64,000 nucleotides of DNA from Nonlabens sp. MB-3u-79 (GTDB lineage Bacteria; Bacteroidota; Bacteroidia; Flavobacteriales; Flavobacteriaceae), in the NCBI RefSeq assembly GCF_002831625.1, contig NZ_CP025116.1:434001-498000 (forward strand), given 5' to 3'. The notes beneath the pieces were generated by a model, which was not told where the DNA came from, did no database searches, and saw nothing but the letters and a program-made list of their open reading frames with translations. The position numbers and the translations under genes were made by a program. Position 1 is the stretch's first letter. Every line of letters begins with the position of its first letter. This document shows positions 26,704 to 35,157 of the stretch, piece after piece.

Positions 26704-27540
26704 CTAATTTTCTAAATAAATAAACCTATTAACACTTAAAGAAACAGGTGTAATATCTAAAGTTTGTTGACTTCCTGTATTGTTTAAATTGTCTGTAGTA
26801 ATAACATGATCATGGTCTCCTATAGTTCCTACAGATCTAATTACTGCCCAATCATTTACATTAATATTCGTGTCAGTATTACCACCAGCACTATAACTTC
26901 CTATTATATCCAGATCAGCATGATCTCCTTCTGTATTTGTAGAACCTCCTAAAGTAAATAAAGGCAACTGGCTTCTAGCTATTGATCTGTTATTACTTCC
27001 GCTTACACTCCCTAATGCTGCACCATTTTGAGATAGATAAGCGTTGTCTGCATTAGGTAAAAGTGATCCTATACCTAAGGCAGTGGCTTGGACTTGTTGG
27101 GTGACAGTTAAGGTAGCTTTTGCTCTGCCATCTAACCTGATCCATCCATCGTGGTCCGTTAGTTGAATCCCGGATTTTATATCTCCCGAAGAATTATTGC
27201 TACCCATTTTTCCCCACATATTACCATTAAAATAATAAAAACCTACTTCTGTAACATTTCTTGTTTGGGTATTAGTAGCTCCGCTTAAATCTGAAACATA
27301 GATTATTATCCCCATTTGGTGCGCACCATAGCCAGTTTTAGCAATAAGCTCCGAACGTAATAATCTTGGAGGTAAAAGCCCATCTACTTCGCTCGCTATA
27401 CTTGGACTTCCATTTATATCTAGTGTAGATTGTGGGTCTGTTGTTCCAATACCAACTTGTGCAAATAGATTTGCAGAGGCTAAAATCACAAAAATTAGGA
27501 CACTTAATCTTTTTATTTTTTTATTTTTATTAAAAAACAT
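26704..27540 (-). CDS. Secreted tail-fibre/collar-like protein
   Basis: The 278-residue product has a signal peptide (LSVLIFVILASANLFAQ) and then the start VGIGTTDPQSTLDINGS, typical of Bacteroidota surface proteins related to phage tail fibres. Later, DGWIRLDGR and QLPLFTLGGSTNTEGDHADL are like phage tail-collar domains, and FIYLEN is a common end. It is probably a structural or adhesive surface protein. It is the cargo of a composite unit whose flanks (S8 fragment on the left, type B repeat and IS110 remnant on the right) are repeated around the DUF5996 gene at 32299. Confidence 0.65.
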   Translation of the reverse strand: MFFNKNKKIKRLSVLIFVILASANLFAQVGIGTTDPQSTLDINGSPSIASEVDGLLPPRLLRSELIAKTGYGAHQMGIIIYVSDLSGATNTQTRNVTEVGFYYFNGNMWGKMGSNNSSGDIKSGIQLTDHDGWIRLDGRAKATLTVTQQVQATALGIGSLLPNADNAYLSQNGAALGSVSGSNNRSIARSQLPLFTLGGSTNTEGDHADLDIIGSYSAGGNTDTNINVNDWAVIRSVGTIGDHDHVITTDNLNNTGSQQTLDITPVSLSVNRFIYLEN

Positions 27541-27555
27541 CTGTAAGGCTGTTAC

Positions 27556-27740
27556 AGATAGCTAGTAGCGTGCAAAATAGCGATTACTATTCGGCTGAAC
27601 ACGACCTAAATTTTTTAATTTTCTTATTGCTTTTTTATCAATAAACCAAATTTGAAAATTTGCCAGTCTTGTAAACACACCTTAAGCTCTGTAATACAAA
27701 TGATTAGCTGTGGGCTCTATACGGTGAAGTTGTGACTTCG
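27556..27740. repeat. Type B cassette repeat, copy 1
   Basis: TAGCGTGCAAAATAGCGATT, an A/T-rich middle (CAATAAACCAAATTTGAAAA), then TTAGCTGTGGGCTCTATACG. Together with the next 250 nt it matches 33244-33684 closely. Confidence 0.8.
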
Positions 27741-27861
27741 ACAACATGGATAATCCGCTCTCTTTTACTACTCTTTTTTCGTTCCATTCTATGAGACCTT
27801 AAGATCTCGTTTTTAAGTTGTTGAGACGCCTGTAGCTAGTTCTTTTTTAAATCAATGTTTA

Positions 27862-28000
27862 TGAATAAGTATAAAAAACTTTAGGAGTGAGCATCAATAA
27901 AAATGTCTTTGATGTTCCTGGTAGTGCAACAGGTCAACATCAGTACAAAAATGATGCGTTTGGTTTTCTCGCTTTCGCAAAAGCGATATCAAAAAAAATC
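27862..28000 (+). pseudogene. IS110-family transposase 5' remnant (copy 1)
   Basis: From the ATG at 27862 the sequence is MNKYKKL then stop, because one base is lost. In the shifted frame it continues VSINKNVFDVPGSATGQHQY and NDAFGFLAFAK, the start of the IS110 DEDD domain. It ends at a palindrome variant at 27970. The longer frame to 28105 is not a real gene. Confidence 0.7.
27970..27985. repeat. Palindrome variant CGCTTTCGCAAAAGCG (copy 5)
   Basis: One mismatch from the palindrome; it marks the point where the IS110 similarity ends. Confidence 0.75.
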
Positions 28001-28343
28001 TTTTTTCGCTTCTTTTGTAAATTGCCAGATGCCCATCTTTTTTGCTTTTGCGGCAATGAAAAATACATCATAGGAATTTATGAGTATAGTGCAGTTGTTG
28101 ACTAAAATAAAACAAGAATGACAATAACAAAACTTCCTTTAAGGCCAAAAAATGACATTTACAGGAGATATTATTATATATAAAACGATAATAAATGAAA
28201 TGCACCACCGTCAACGTGCAGAATGTTTTATTGTAAACGCAGTTTTAACAGAGATAATTATTGAACGAGTATTTTGATGACATACATTGAGGTCAATATA
28301 TAAATACGTATTTTAGAATCAATAAACAGGGCGTATAAAGGAG

Positions 28344-28517
28344 GTGTTTAAAGGACATAATCTGCTAGAGTTTGCTGATCAGTTTAAAATAGATAAAAAC
28401 AGTAAAGAGTCTCTAGCACAAATTATGAGGCAAGAGGATTATAGAACCGTAAATGTTCCAACAAGACTCATCAAATTCATAAATATTTTTCCAAAACTTA
28501 TAACTCTAATTTTTTGA
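28344..28517 (+). pseudogene. IS1595-family transposase N-terminal remnant
   Basis: A GTG with a strong AAAGGAG upstream opens 57 codons beginning VFKGHNLLEFADQFKIDKNS then KESLAQIMRQEDY, like the start of IS1595 transposases (hallmark F..FKxDxxCxxYLAxIKW). The following zinc-ribbon and catalytic parts are missing, and the last ~25 codons are unrelated. It lies just before lplA. Confidence 0.5.
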
Positions 28518-28538
28518 CCCCTCTTAAATTTTATTTTT

Positions 28539-29534
28539 ATGCAGATGTTTTGTATTGATAATCAGAGTCTTGATCCTTATTTTAACCAAGCGGTAGAGGA
28601 GTACTTCCTCAAAAATTTTGATGATAACATTTTCATGCTGTGGCGCAATGACAACGCTATTATTGTAGGTAAACATCAAAATACGATTGCCGAGATAAAC
28701 GTAAACCATGTAAAACAGCGTGGGATAAAGGTCGTAAGACGCCTTACAGGTGGTGGAGCTGTTTTTCACGACTTGGGAAACATTAACTATACCTTTATAA
28801 TGGGTTATGGCGAAGAAGGTGCAAAAGTTGATTTTAAAAAATACAATCAGCCTATTATTGATGTTTTAGCTGGATTGGGAGTAAAGGCTCATTTTTCTGG
28901 AAGAAATGATATCCTGATTGATGACCAGAAGTTTTCTGGTAATGCTGAACACATCTATCATAAAAAACAAAGAGTATTGCACCATGGTACGTTGCTTTAT
29001 GCTTCTGAAATTCAGGACATATCGGATGCCTTGAATGTAAATCCTTTAAAGTTTGAAGGGAAAGCTCGAAAGTCGGTAAGTAGTAGAGTGACAAATATTT
29101 CTCGCCATCTAAAAGACGATATTGGCGTAGACCAGTTTCGCCAAAAGGTGATGCGCCACATTACTGAAATGTACCCTGATGCTATTCCTTACCAATTAAC
29201 TGTAAAGGATAAAGCAGCTATTCAAAAACTAGCGGATGAAAAGTACAGCACCTGGGCATGGAACTATGGCTACTCTCCCAAGTATGGTTTAAAGAAAGGA
29301 ATAAAAACCAATGGAGGGCATGTGGAGGTGCACCTTAATGTGTATAAAGGGGTGATTATTGAACTCGATATTTTTGGTGATTTCTTCGTGAACCGAGACA
29401 TAGATGAAGTAAAACAGGCCTTGATAGGAGTGGAGCACCGAGAGGAGGCCGTATTAGAGAAATTAAAGGAAATTAAGAGCAGCGAGTACTTTGATAATAT
29501 ATCAGAAGAGGAGTTGGTCGTATTGTTTTTTTAA
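28539..29534 (+). CDS. lplA: Lipoate-protein ligase A
   Basis: The 331-residue product has the lipoate/biotin ligase fold: DPYFNQAVEEYFLKNF, MLWRNDNAIIVGKHQN, then the lipoyl-AMP loop RRLTGGGAVFHDLGNINYTF, FSGRNDILIDDQKFSGNAEH and the accessory domain (KYSTWAWNYGYSPKY). It attaches lipoate to E2 subunits and GcvH. The lipoyl domains of the pyruvate dehydrogenase E2 encoded at 50849 are obvious targets. It is a core gene surrounded on both sides by transposase remnants, so it seems to be an island of old chromosome in the accessory region. Confidence 0.95.
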   Translation: MQMFCIDNQSLDPYFNQAVEEYFLKNFDDNIFMLWRNDNAIIVGKHQNTIAEINVNHVKQRGIKVVRRLTGGGAVFHDLGNINYTFIMGYGEEGAKVDFKKYNQPIIDVLAGLGVKAHFSGRNDILIDDQKFSGNAEHIYHKKQRVLHHGTLLYASEIQDISDALNVNPLKFEGKARKSVSSRVTNISRHLKDDIGVDQFRQKVMRHITEMYPDAIPYQLTVKDKAAIQKLADEKYSTWAWNYGYSPKYGLKKGIKTNGGHVEVHLNVYKGVIIELDIFGDFFVNRDIDEVKQALIGVEHREEAVLEKLKEIKSSEYFDNISEEELVVLFF

Positions 29535-29685
29535 CTGGGAGTGTTTCTTAAAAATGTAAGGTTGCTGAGCGACCTTTTTTGTATTTATAAAATGCATCAC
29601 GAGTCAAGTCATATCCCTTGCAAATAGTGAAGATGCTAAAAGGTATTTCTTTTGGGTTATTGTCTATAGATTCCGTTAGTGCTAG
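29531..29685 (-). pseudogene. IS3-family orfB N-terminal remnant
   Basis: About 50 codons (ESIDNNPKEIPFSIFTICKG then YDLTRDAFYKYKKRS) resemble the start of IS3 OrfB, where a CKxYGLxRDAYYKYKxR pattern is common. The DDE core is absent. It directly follows the orfA remnant and overlaps the stop of lplA. Confidence 0.55.
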
Positions 29686-30070
29686 ATGTTTAGTTTTTTT
29701 TTAAGTTCTAAAACATCTTTATAGCCTAATTTATTAGCTGCTACTTTGAGATAACAAGCATCAATAAGCTTATCTAGGTCTTTCCTTATGAGAAGTTCCT
29801 TTAGCTGTTTGAACTCCTTTTGCAGGGCTTTATTCGGGTAAGTTCATCGTCTGTTTGCACGAGTACGCGGGTGTTCATTAAATCTTTGCGATTGTACTTT
29901 TTTATCCATTCGTTAATGGTACTGGGTTGGATGCCGTAGAGCAGTCCTACCTGTCTTTTAGAGTGGTTTGCATTGGAAAGCTCGTCAAGGACTTGGAGTT
30001 TAAAGCTTTCACTATAGCGTCTTACATATCCATCCTTTTTATACACATACATTTGGTTTAGTGTATACAT
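29682..30070 (-). pseudogene. IS3-family orfA transposase, frameshifted
   Basis: The HTH part is intact (RRYSESFKLQVLDELSN, HSKRQVGLLYGIQPSTINEW), then a single A is missing near 29835. Restoring it extends the frame to QKEFKQLKELLIRKDLDKLI and VAANKLGYKDVLELKKKLNI, the normal leucine-rich end. With the truncated orfB it is a dead element. Confidence 0.75.
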
Positions 30071-30120
30071 ATTTCAGGACGGGTCACAATGCACCACAAC
30101 GGTTTGAATAAGCGCTTGTT

Positions 30121-30876
30121 TTAATAGCGTTTATTTTTGTTAGCGGTTTTCATTATTATTTTTAAACTATTATAAATAAGTTTCAATCTAACTTTAAAAA
30201 AGATTTTAATTAGAGACCAATCCTTTAATATTTGTTTTATAACAGAAAGTAAAATATCCTTTTTAATGTAAAAATCATCTGCACCTATTATTAACAACAA
30301 ATAGTAACCTTTCGTTGACATCATATTTCGAATTTTCGAACTTTGATAATTATTTTCAACTGTCAAAATCGAAATATTATATTTTCCAAAGTTAATAGAT
30401 TGCAATACCTCAAATTCTCCACCCTCAATATCTAAACTCAGGTAATCAATCTTTTTTATATTGAACTTTTGGAAAACCTCATCGAAGGAGTAAGTCCTAA
30501 TTTCTATTTCTTCCATTTGTCCACCATATTGTGAAATTTCTGATAAGGTTCTTTCCTGATGTCTTGAATCCCTGAACTTACTAATTCCACTTAACATTTC
30601 TGAATAACCACTAACCTTTATGAAGGTTGTGTTTTCTGATGTTTCACTAATAGCTCCATTTATTAGATTGCAATTTCTGTTTTTTTTCAACTTTTCAAAA
30701 ACATCTGGTATAGGTTCAACACAAATCCCATTCCAACCTCTTTCCTTTTCGAAGAAATATGAATTTGAGAATGTAATTCCGTCATGAGCACCTATATCAA
30801 AAAAGAAGCCCTTTTTCTTTCGTTTAAGTAATTTATCTATAATAAAGTCTTGACTTGTTTGAGAATAGTATGTCAT
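30121..30876 (-). CDS. FkbM-family methyltransferase
   Basis: The 251-residue product contains the FkbM fold: SQDFIIDKLLKRKKKGFFFD, IGAHDGITFSNSYFFEKER, GWNGICVEPIPDVFEKLKKN, then IDYLSLDIEGGEFEVLQSI. These enzymes usually methylate sugars of polysaccharides or lipids using S-adenosylmethionine. The acceptor is unknown and no other sugar genes are nearby. The gene is A/T-rich, stands alone, and has a type B repeat upstream; it looks like an acquired cassette. Confidence 0.88.
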   Translation of the reverse strand: MTYYSQTSQDFIIDKLLKRKKKGFFFDIGAHDGITFSNSYFFEKERGWNGICVEPIPDVFEKLKKNRNCNLINGAISETSENTTFIKVSGYSEMLSGISKFRDSRHQERTLSEISQYGGQMEEIEIRTYSFDEVFQKFNIKKIDYLSLDIEGGEFEVLQSINFGKYNISILTVENNYQSSKIRNMMSTKGYYLLLIIGADDFYIKKDILLSVIKQILKDWSLIKIFFKVRLKLIYNSLKIIMKTANKNKRY

Positions 30877-30902
30877 TATTATTATTATTATTATTTATAA
30901 GA

Positions 30903-31098
30903 TTACCGCCAACGGTTATGTATATGGCTCGTAGCGTGCAAAATAGCGATTACTTTTCGGGTAAGCACGAGCCAATTTTTTAATTTTATTATTATCTTTT
31001 TTCTCAATAAGCCAAATTAAAAAATTTGGCGAACTTGCAAATATACCTGGACTTCGATTCATCAATTAATTAGCTATGAGCTATATACGTTGTTGTGC
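30903..31098. repeat. Type B cassette repeat, copy 2 (most complete)
   Basis: It begins CCGCCAACGGTTATGTATAT and ends AGCTATATACGTTGTTGTGC, ends that are roughly inverse to each other. Inside, GGCTCGTAGCGTGC pairs with GCACGAGCC, and AATTTTTTAATTT is near AAAAAATTT, so the whole could fold. Confidence 0.8.
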
Positions 31099-31782
31099 CT
31101 AGTTATTTATTGGATAATTTACTTTTATTTCTTTACTCATAAGTTTTCCTTTCGAATTGAATGTCTTTTGAATCCAATACTTTTTTCTGTAAATATTTTT
31201 TAAGTATTTAGTTAGATTTCCATTTTGGTCATAGTATTCCCATTTGTACCACCTGTCTAATTTATCATAATGGTATTTGATATATGAACCGTCTCTTTGA
31301 TATTCCGAATTCCAAATTGGTTTTCCGTTTTTAAATTCGCCTTCGAATCTAGTCTTTCCATTTTTGAAATAATCTAATTCGTAATTCTCACAGATGTTTT
31401 GGCAATTGTAATATTTTGGTTCAATTTCATTGTCGTACTCAAAGTTATCATTTAACTTTTCAGTTACGTATAGAATTCTCGGTATAGCGATAGTATCGTT
31501 TACTCTTAAAACGTTTTTGAATTCAATAATTTCTTCAAAACTTCTTTCAATGTTTTTATCATTAATGGTTACAAATAATTCATACTTACCAGGACTTGGT
31601 ATTTTTACTTTTAGATTATCGGAAAAATAGGATTCATTTGTTTTTAAATTCTGTAATTCGAATGAAATGCTGTCTTTACTTGTGAGTGATCCACATTGAT
31701 TTTCAAAATAGTATTCAACTTCTATTTCATTCTGTGAAATCAGAAAATTAGAACAAAGTAATATGATTAATAGGTGTTTCAT
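31099..31782 (-). CDS. Secreted protein with MORN/YwqK-like repeats
   Basis: The 227-residue product has a signal peptide (KHLLIILLCSNFLISQ), an Ig-like middle (VKIPSPGKYELFVTINDKN) and a C-terminal series of toxin-antitoxin YwqK/MORN-type repeats: YELDYFKNGKTRFEGEFKNG, then GSYIKYHYDKLDRWYKWEYY and DQNGNLTKYLKN. Such repeats are common in Bacteroidota secreted proteins of unknown function. The gene is bounded exactly by TTGTGCCTA (31093) and TAGGCACAA (31788). One candidate promoter element, TATATTTG on the minus strand, lies 30 nt before the start. Confidence 0.7.
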   Translation of the reverse strand: MKHLLIILLCSNFLISQNEIEVEYYFENQCGSLTSKDSISFELQNLKTNESYFSDNLKVKIPSPGKYELFVTINDKNIERSFEEIIEFKNVLRVNDTIAIPRILYVTEKLNDNFEYDNEIEPKYYNCQNICENYELDYFKNGKTRFEGEFKNGKPIWNSEYQRDGSYIKYHYDKLDRWYKWEYYDQNGNLTKYLKNIYRKKYWIQKTFNSKGKLMSKEIKVNYPINN

Positions 31783-31794
31783 TTAATTAGGCAC

Positions 31795-32010
31795 AACTAG
31801 TTATATCAACTCAAATATAATCCATATACATTTAACATATGAGATAAAAGCATACTTCTAATCATGAAGGTATTGTGGATGTCCTCTTCTTTTTTGTTCT
31901 ATAGTTCTGTCCATACGTCCGTACAACTCCATACTACTAGTATTCTCAAAGCAGGTGCGCATCATTGTACTTTACCTCTGTTGTTCGTTGGTATAGGGTA
32001 CAAATCTATT
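31795..32010. repeat. Type A cassette repeat, copy 2 (long form)
   Basis: ACTAGTTATATCAACTCAAA, GAGATAAAAGCATACTTCTA and the extension GTTCGTTGGTATAGGG..TCTATTTCAAAATATGG. The reverse complement of CAAATATA at 31812 gives TATATTTG, a Bacteroidota -7 like element reading towards the 31782 gene. Confidence 0.8.
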
Positions 32011-32067
32011 TCAAAATATGGTAGGAATCTTACGGTTTACCGTAATCTGTGTAAAGATGGTTAAGTA

Positions 32068-32196
32068 GCGAAACCTACTGAAGAGGATCCAGAAAAAACC
32101 ACGACTTTTAACCAACTGTTCCAATCTGGTAAAGTACTTAATGCCTATAATGCATTGCTTATGGCAGAGCATATTTCTAAAGGGAAGAGGAAATAA
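32068..32196 (+). pseudogene. Duplicated 3' end of the S8 peptidase gene (copy 2)
   Basis: 43 codons (AKPTEEDPEKTTTFNQLFQS through AEHISKGKRK, stop) match the end of the S8 gene with several changes. It is preceded by the same TTACGGT/ACCGTAA segment (32019-32045) as copy 1 and a TAG just upstream. Confidence 0.85.
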
Positions 32197-32205
32197 AAAT
32201 ACGTG

Positions 32206-32255
32206 CAATGTCTTTCCTTTCAGGAGATTGCTGCGTTGCACTGGCAATAGTTATA
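32206..32255. repeat. GATTGCTGCGTTGCACT repeat unit after S8 fragment 2
   Basis: One unit of the repeat found after the other two S8 ends, followed by TTATACCAACAGTGGCTACT, similar to 26588-26610. Confidence 0.75.
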
Positions 32256-32298
32256 CCAACAGTGGCTACTAAAGCCCTTTTTTATTGGCGTGTCGTTT

Positions 32299-33210
32299 TT
32301 ATTTTTTCTCCAGTTTAGGTCTGTCCCATTCAGAAATATTAGTTGCAGCTTCGTAGGTTGTACGCAAAAAATCGTGTAATGTTTTTTCTGGATTTTCTGA
32401 ATTTTGTACATCTTCATATTTTAAGAAAAACTCTCCCATTTCCGGACTATAGAAAGCCTCTTTTGGTAAGACTTTTTGCTCTCCAAAACTTGCGCCACTA
32501 GGGTATGCATAAGCATAAAAAACCGGCATGGGAGCATCTTTAGATCCAGGCCAAAAACCGGCACTGCTTACTTCTTGTGAATAGGCTTCCTGCATCACTT
32601 CCAATGACATATTGGGCATTCCTCCTTGATGAAGCGGGGCAGCATTTCCTGAGAATCGGGTAACAGCCAAATCAAATGCGCCCCAGAACAGATGGACCGG
32701 ACTTGCTTTACCAATAAAATCACTTCTGAATTCATTAAAAACTCCATTGGCTTTTAACATAGCCTGCCATAGCGCATTCGCTGCAATTGGATCGTATGAT
32801 TTGTTAACAGTGTTCTCAGAGAATGGAATTGCAGGATCTATTTCATTTGGCTTGGAGTGAATTTTTATCTCAATCCCAAGACCGGACAACTTTTCAAAAA
32901 GCTCCTTATAAAAGTTAGCTACAGTTTTTGGTTTTAAGTCTATCGTTATTGTTTCTGCATTGGAACATTGTATAAGCAGCTTGTGTTTTTTGAAGTCAAA
33001 ATCTATTTGGAAGATTTGTCCTTGGTATGGAATTCCATGGGTTGAATAGCCGCTCGGTGTTACGTAGAGTGCGGTGTGCCAAGAATGATTTTGCCATGGC
33101 ATTGTCCTTAGGCGTATTTTACCAACGATTTGAATCCACTGGTGAAGTGTTTCAATGGTGTCTTGCATTTCTGCAAAATTTAAAACCGGCCAATTTTGTT
33201 TGTTTTTCAT
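32299..33210 (-). CDS. DUF5996 family protein
   Basis: The 303-residue product matches DUF5996: WPVLNFAEMQDTIETLHQWI, QIVGKIRLRTMPWQNHSWHT, LYVTPSGYSTHGIPY, HLFWGAFDLAVTRFSGNAAP, and FYAYAYPSGASFGEQKV. The family is widespread and uncharacterised; no catalytic residues can be named. The gene is bounded by TTGGCGTG (32285) and CACGCCAA (33230) and is the cargo of the second composite unit (S8 fragment on the left, type B repeat plus IS110 remnant on the right). Confidence 0.88.
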   Translation of the reverse strand: MKNKQNWPVLNFAEMQDTIETLHQWIQIVGKIRLRTMPWQNHSWHTALYVTPSGYSTHGIPYQGQIFQIDFDFKKHKLLIQCSNAETITIDLKPKTVANFYKELFEKLSGLGIEIKIHSKPNEIDPAIPFSENTVNKSYDPIAANALWQAMLKANGVFNEFRSDFIGKASPVHLFWGAFDLAVTRFSGNAAPLHQGGMPNMSLEVMQEAYSQEVSSAGFWPGSKDAPMPVFYAYAYPSGASFGEQKVLPKEAFYSPEMGEFFLKYEDVQNSENPEKTLHDFLRTTYEAATNISEWDRPKLEKK

Positions 33211-33243
33211 TTCTTTTTTTTAATTAATGCACGCCAACGTGTT

Positions 33244-33440
33244 GGTATATGTCTCGTAACCTGTCAATTATAAATAGGCTTTCGGTTGAGAACGAGCCGA
33301 ATCTTTACATCTTACTATTTCAATTTTTTTTATCAATAAACCAAATTTAAAAATTTTCTGGACTTGTAAACACACCTTAACCTCTGTAATACAAATAATT
33401 AGCTATGGGCTGTATACGGTGAAGTTGTGACTTGGACAAC
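33244..33440. repeat. Type B cassette repeat, copy 3
   Basis: GTCTCGTAACCTGTC..GAGAACGAGCC, then TCAATAAACCAAATTTAAAA and TTAGCTATGGGCTGTATACG. Its right half and the next 250 nt match 27660-27990. Confidence 0.8.
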
Positions 33441-33555
33441 ATTGATAATCCGCTCTCTTTTACTACTCTTTTTTCGTTCCACTCTGTGAGACCTTAAGAT
33501 CTCGTTTTTAAGTTGTTGAAATGCCAATAGTTAGTTCTTTTTTAAATCAATATTT

Positions 33556-33926
33556 ATGAATAAATATAAAGAAACTTTAGGAGTTGACATCAATAAAGAT
33601 GTCTTTGACGTTCCTAGTAATGTAACAGGTCAGCATCAGTACAAAAATGATGCGTTTGGTGTTCTCGCTTTCGCGAAAGCGAGATCAATAAAAGGCTTTG
33701 CTTCTTACTTGTGATAACCGATGTTTTTCAAAATTTGAGAATATTTCCCTGTACAGCAGTTGTGTCGCTCATGTTCCAACTATAGGAGCGTCAGGCAGCA
33801 GCGCTAGAGGACGTTCCAGAATAAGCATTGATAGTTGTAACAAACAAGCTGCTGAAACAATGTGTTGCTTTCGCAAAAACAGGTAGGCCGTATGATAAAA
33901 CGCCGGTTTCTGTATTGCCTAAATAA
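33556..33926 (+). pseudogene. IS110-family transposase, internally deleted and frameshifted
   Basis: The start MNKYKETLGVDINKDVFDV then HQYKNDAFGVLAFAKARS is the IS110 N-terminus. After a large deletion the C-terminal Transposase_20 domain follows in another frame (33698 on): FSKFENISLYSSCVAHVPTI and GSSARGRSRIS. A last shift gives VTNKLLKQCVAFAKTGRPYD before the stop at 33924. Both ends of one element are present but the middle is gone. Confidence 0.8.
33664..33683. repeat. Palindrome CTCGCTTTCGCGAAAGCGAG (copy 6, 20 nt)
   Basis: The longest perfect copy, at the junction where the N-terminal part of the IS110 remnant breaks off. Confidence 0.9.
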
Positions 33927-33947
33927 TATGCTTCAAGTGAATTAAAA

Positions 33948-33985
33948 AAGGCTCACAGCATCAAATGAATGAATCAGTGAGCCTT
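33948..33985 (-). terminator. Terminator of the crp-snoaL-yceI unit
   Basis: Stem AAGGCTCAC / GTGAGCCTT; on the minus strand it ends in a T-run. It lies 114 nt after the yceI stop. Confidence 0.75.
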
Positions 33986-34098
33986 GAATAATAAGACCTT
34001 AAATTAATAAAGAAAAGAGTTGTTTTTTCACCTCAGCTCTTTGTGAGGCATGGGCTTTTCTAACACCAATAGTATGGAACTCTCCTTTAATTAATTTA

Positions 34099-34677
34099 TT
34101 AAAACTCTAAATCAGCAATTAAATCAAATTCGTCATAAATTGCTTTGTCTTTCAATCCATCAAAGAAACTTGTAGAGCCATATCTTACATCAAATTTTGT
34201 TCTATCTAATTTTAATGATACATTAGCTTTGTTTCCATAAACTGAAAGATTAAAAGAGACAGTTTCTGTTGTTCCTTTTATCGTGATATCTCCAGTGACT
34301 TTATATGAGTTTTTACCTGTTGATTTTACATTGGTAAAGCTTAGTGATGCTGAAGGGAATTTTGCGACTCCAAAAAAATCATCAGATTTTAGATGACCTT
34401 CTAATTTTCCTTTGCTCTCCCCTTCTAAATCGGTAACCGTAATAGTAGGCATATCTATTTCAAAACTTCCTCCAGTCAATTTATCTTTGTCAAAATTTAA
34501 GTGTCCAGATTTAATTGAGATGGTACCTTCATGAGAACCAGTTACTTTATAACCTTTCCATACAACTTTACTATTACCTTCATTAATTTCTTTTCTATTC
34601 TCTTGTGCTGTCGTAAAGGAGAATGTCATAATTGATAGGATTACTAGCGTAGCTAGTTTTTTCATTGAGTTTTTCAT
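34099..34677 (-). CDS. YceI family protein
   Basis: The 192-residue product has a signal peptide (KKLATLVILSIMTFSFTTAQ) and the YceI lipocalin-like barrel: SKVVWKGYKVTGSHEGTISI, GSFEIDMPTITVTDL, LKSDDFFGVAKFPSASLSFT and a C-terminal YDEFDLIADLEF. YceI proteins bind isoprenoid-like lipids in the periplasm. It is the last gene of a three-gene minus-strand unit with a SnoaL-like protein (31 nt upstream) and a Crp-type regulator. A second Met at codon 5 is an alternative start. Confidence 0.92.
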   Translation of the reverse strand: MKNSMKKLATLVILSIMTFSFTTAQENRKEINEGNSKVVWKGYKVTGSHEGTISIKSGHLNFDKDKLTGGSFEIDMPTITVTDLEGESKGKLEGHLKSDDFFGVAKFPSASLSFTNVKSTGKNSYKVTGDITIKGTTETVSFNLSVYGNKANVSLKLDRTKFDVRYGSTSFFDGLKDKAIYDEFDLIADLEF

Positions 34678-34708
34678 TTTATTATTTTTAAATTGTTAAT
34701 ATTATTAA

Positions 34709-35062
34709 TTATGCGCCGTAGTAAAATTTCTCTTTTATTATTTTTCCGTCTTTCCAGTCTTGTACGGCAACCTGGGTGTAATTTTTAATCCCCCAATCTT
34801 TATGAGTATAATCAAAATGCCACTCTACCATAGTTGTATTTTCTCCGACGGTTACTTTTAAAGGCTGAGCACCTCTAAATTCTGTAATAGCAGCAAAGAA
34901 GTCTTCTTCTCTTTGTCTATTGGCAACTTTTCCTTCAACAATTGGATTGTCGTTTTCTTGCATTACAATATCATCATGGTAAAACTGATCAAAAGCCTCT
35001 AGAGCTTTTCCTTCTAGTATCATGTCATTAACTGTGCTGATTTTCTCTAATAATGTATTCAT
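34709..35062 (-). CDS. SnoaL-like / NTF2-fold protein
   Basis: The 117-residue product has the NTF2-like fold of SnoaL-type proteins: EGKALEAFDQFYHDDIVMQE, VANRQREEDFFAAITEFRG, NTTMVEWHFDYTH and DGKIIKEKFYYG. Such proteins bind or transform small molecules; the ligand is unknown. It lies between the Crp-type regulator and yceI on the same strand, an association seen in other flavobacteria, so the three may respond to one signal. Confidence 0.85.
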   Translation of the reverse strand: MNTLLEKISTVNDMILEGKALEAFDQFYHDDIVMQENDNPIVEGKVANRQREEDFFAAITEFRGAQPLKVTVGENTTMVEWHFDYTHKDWGIKNYTQVAVQDWKDGKIIKEKFYYGA

Positions 35063-35157
35063 CTTTTTTGTTTTAAATAATATAATACAAATGTCTAAAA
35101 CAATGAGCCGTTAGAAAATGATGTAGATTATGAAATGATGTTAATCTAGATTAACAT

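Noticed and set aside
27887..28105. 72-codon ORF starting MSINKNVFDVPGS
   Set aside because: It is the IS110 start after a frameshift plus unrelated sequence, so it is listed as a remnant and not a gene.
33698..33886. 62-codon ORF with GSSARGRSRIS
   Set aside because: It is the C-terminal Transposase_20 part of an IS110 remnant, not an independent gene.
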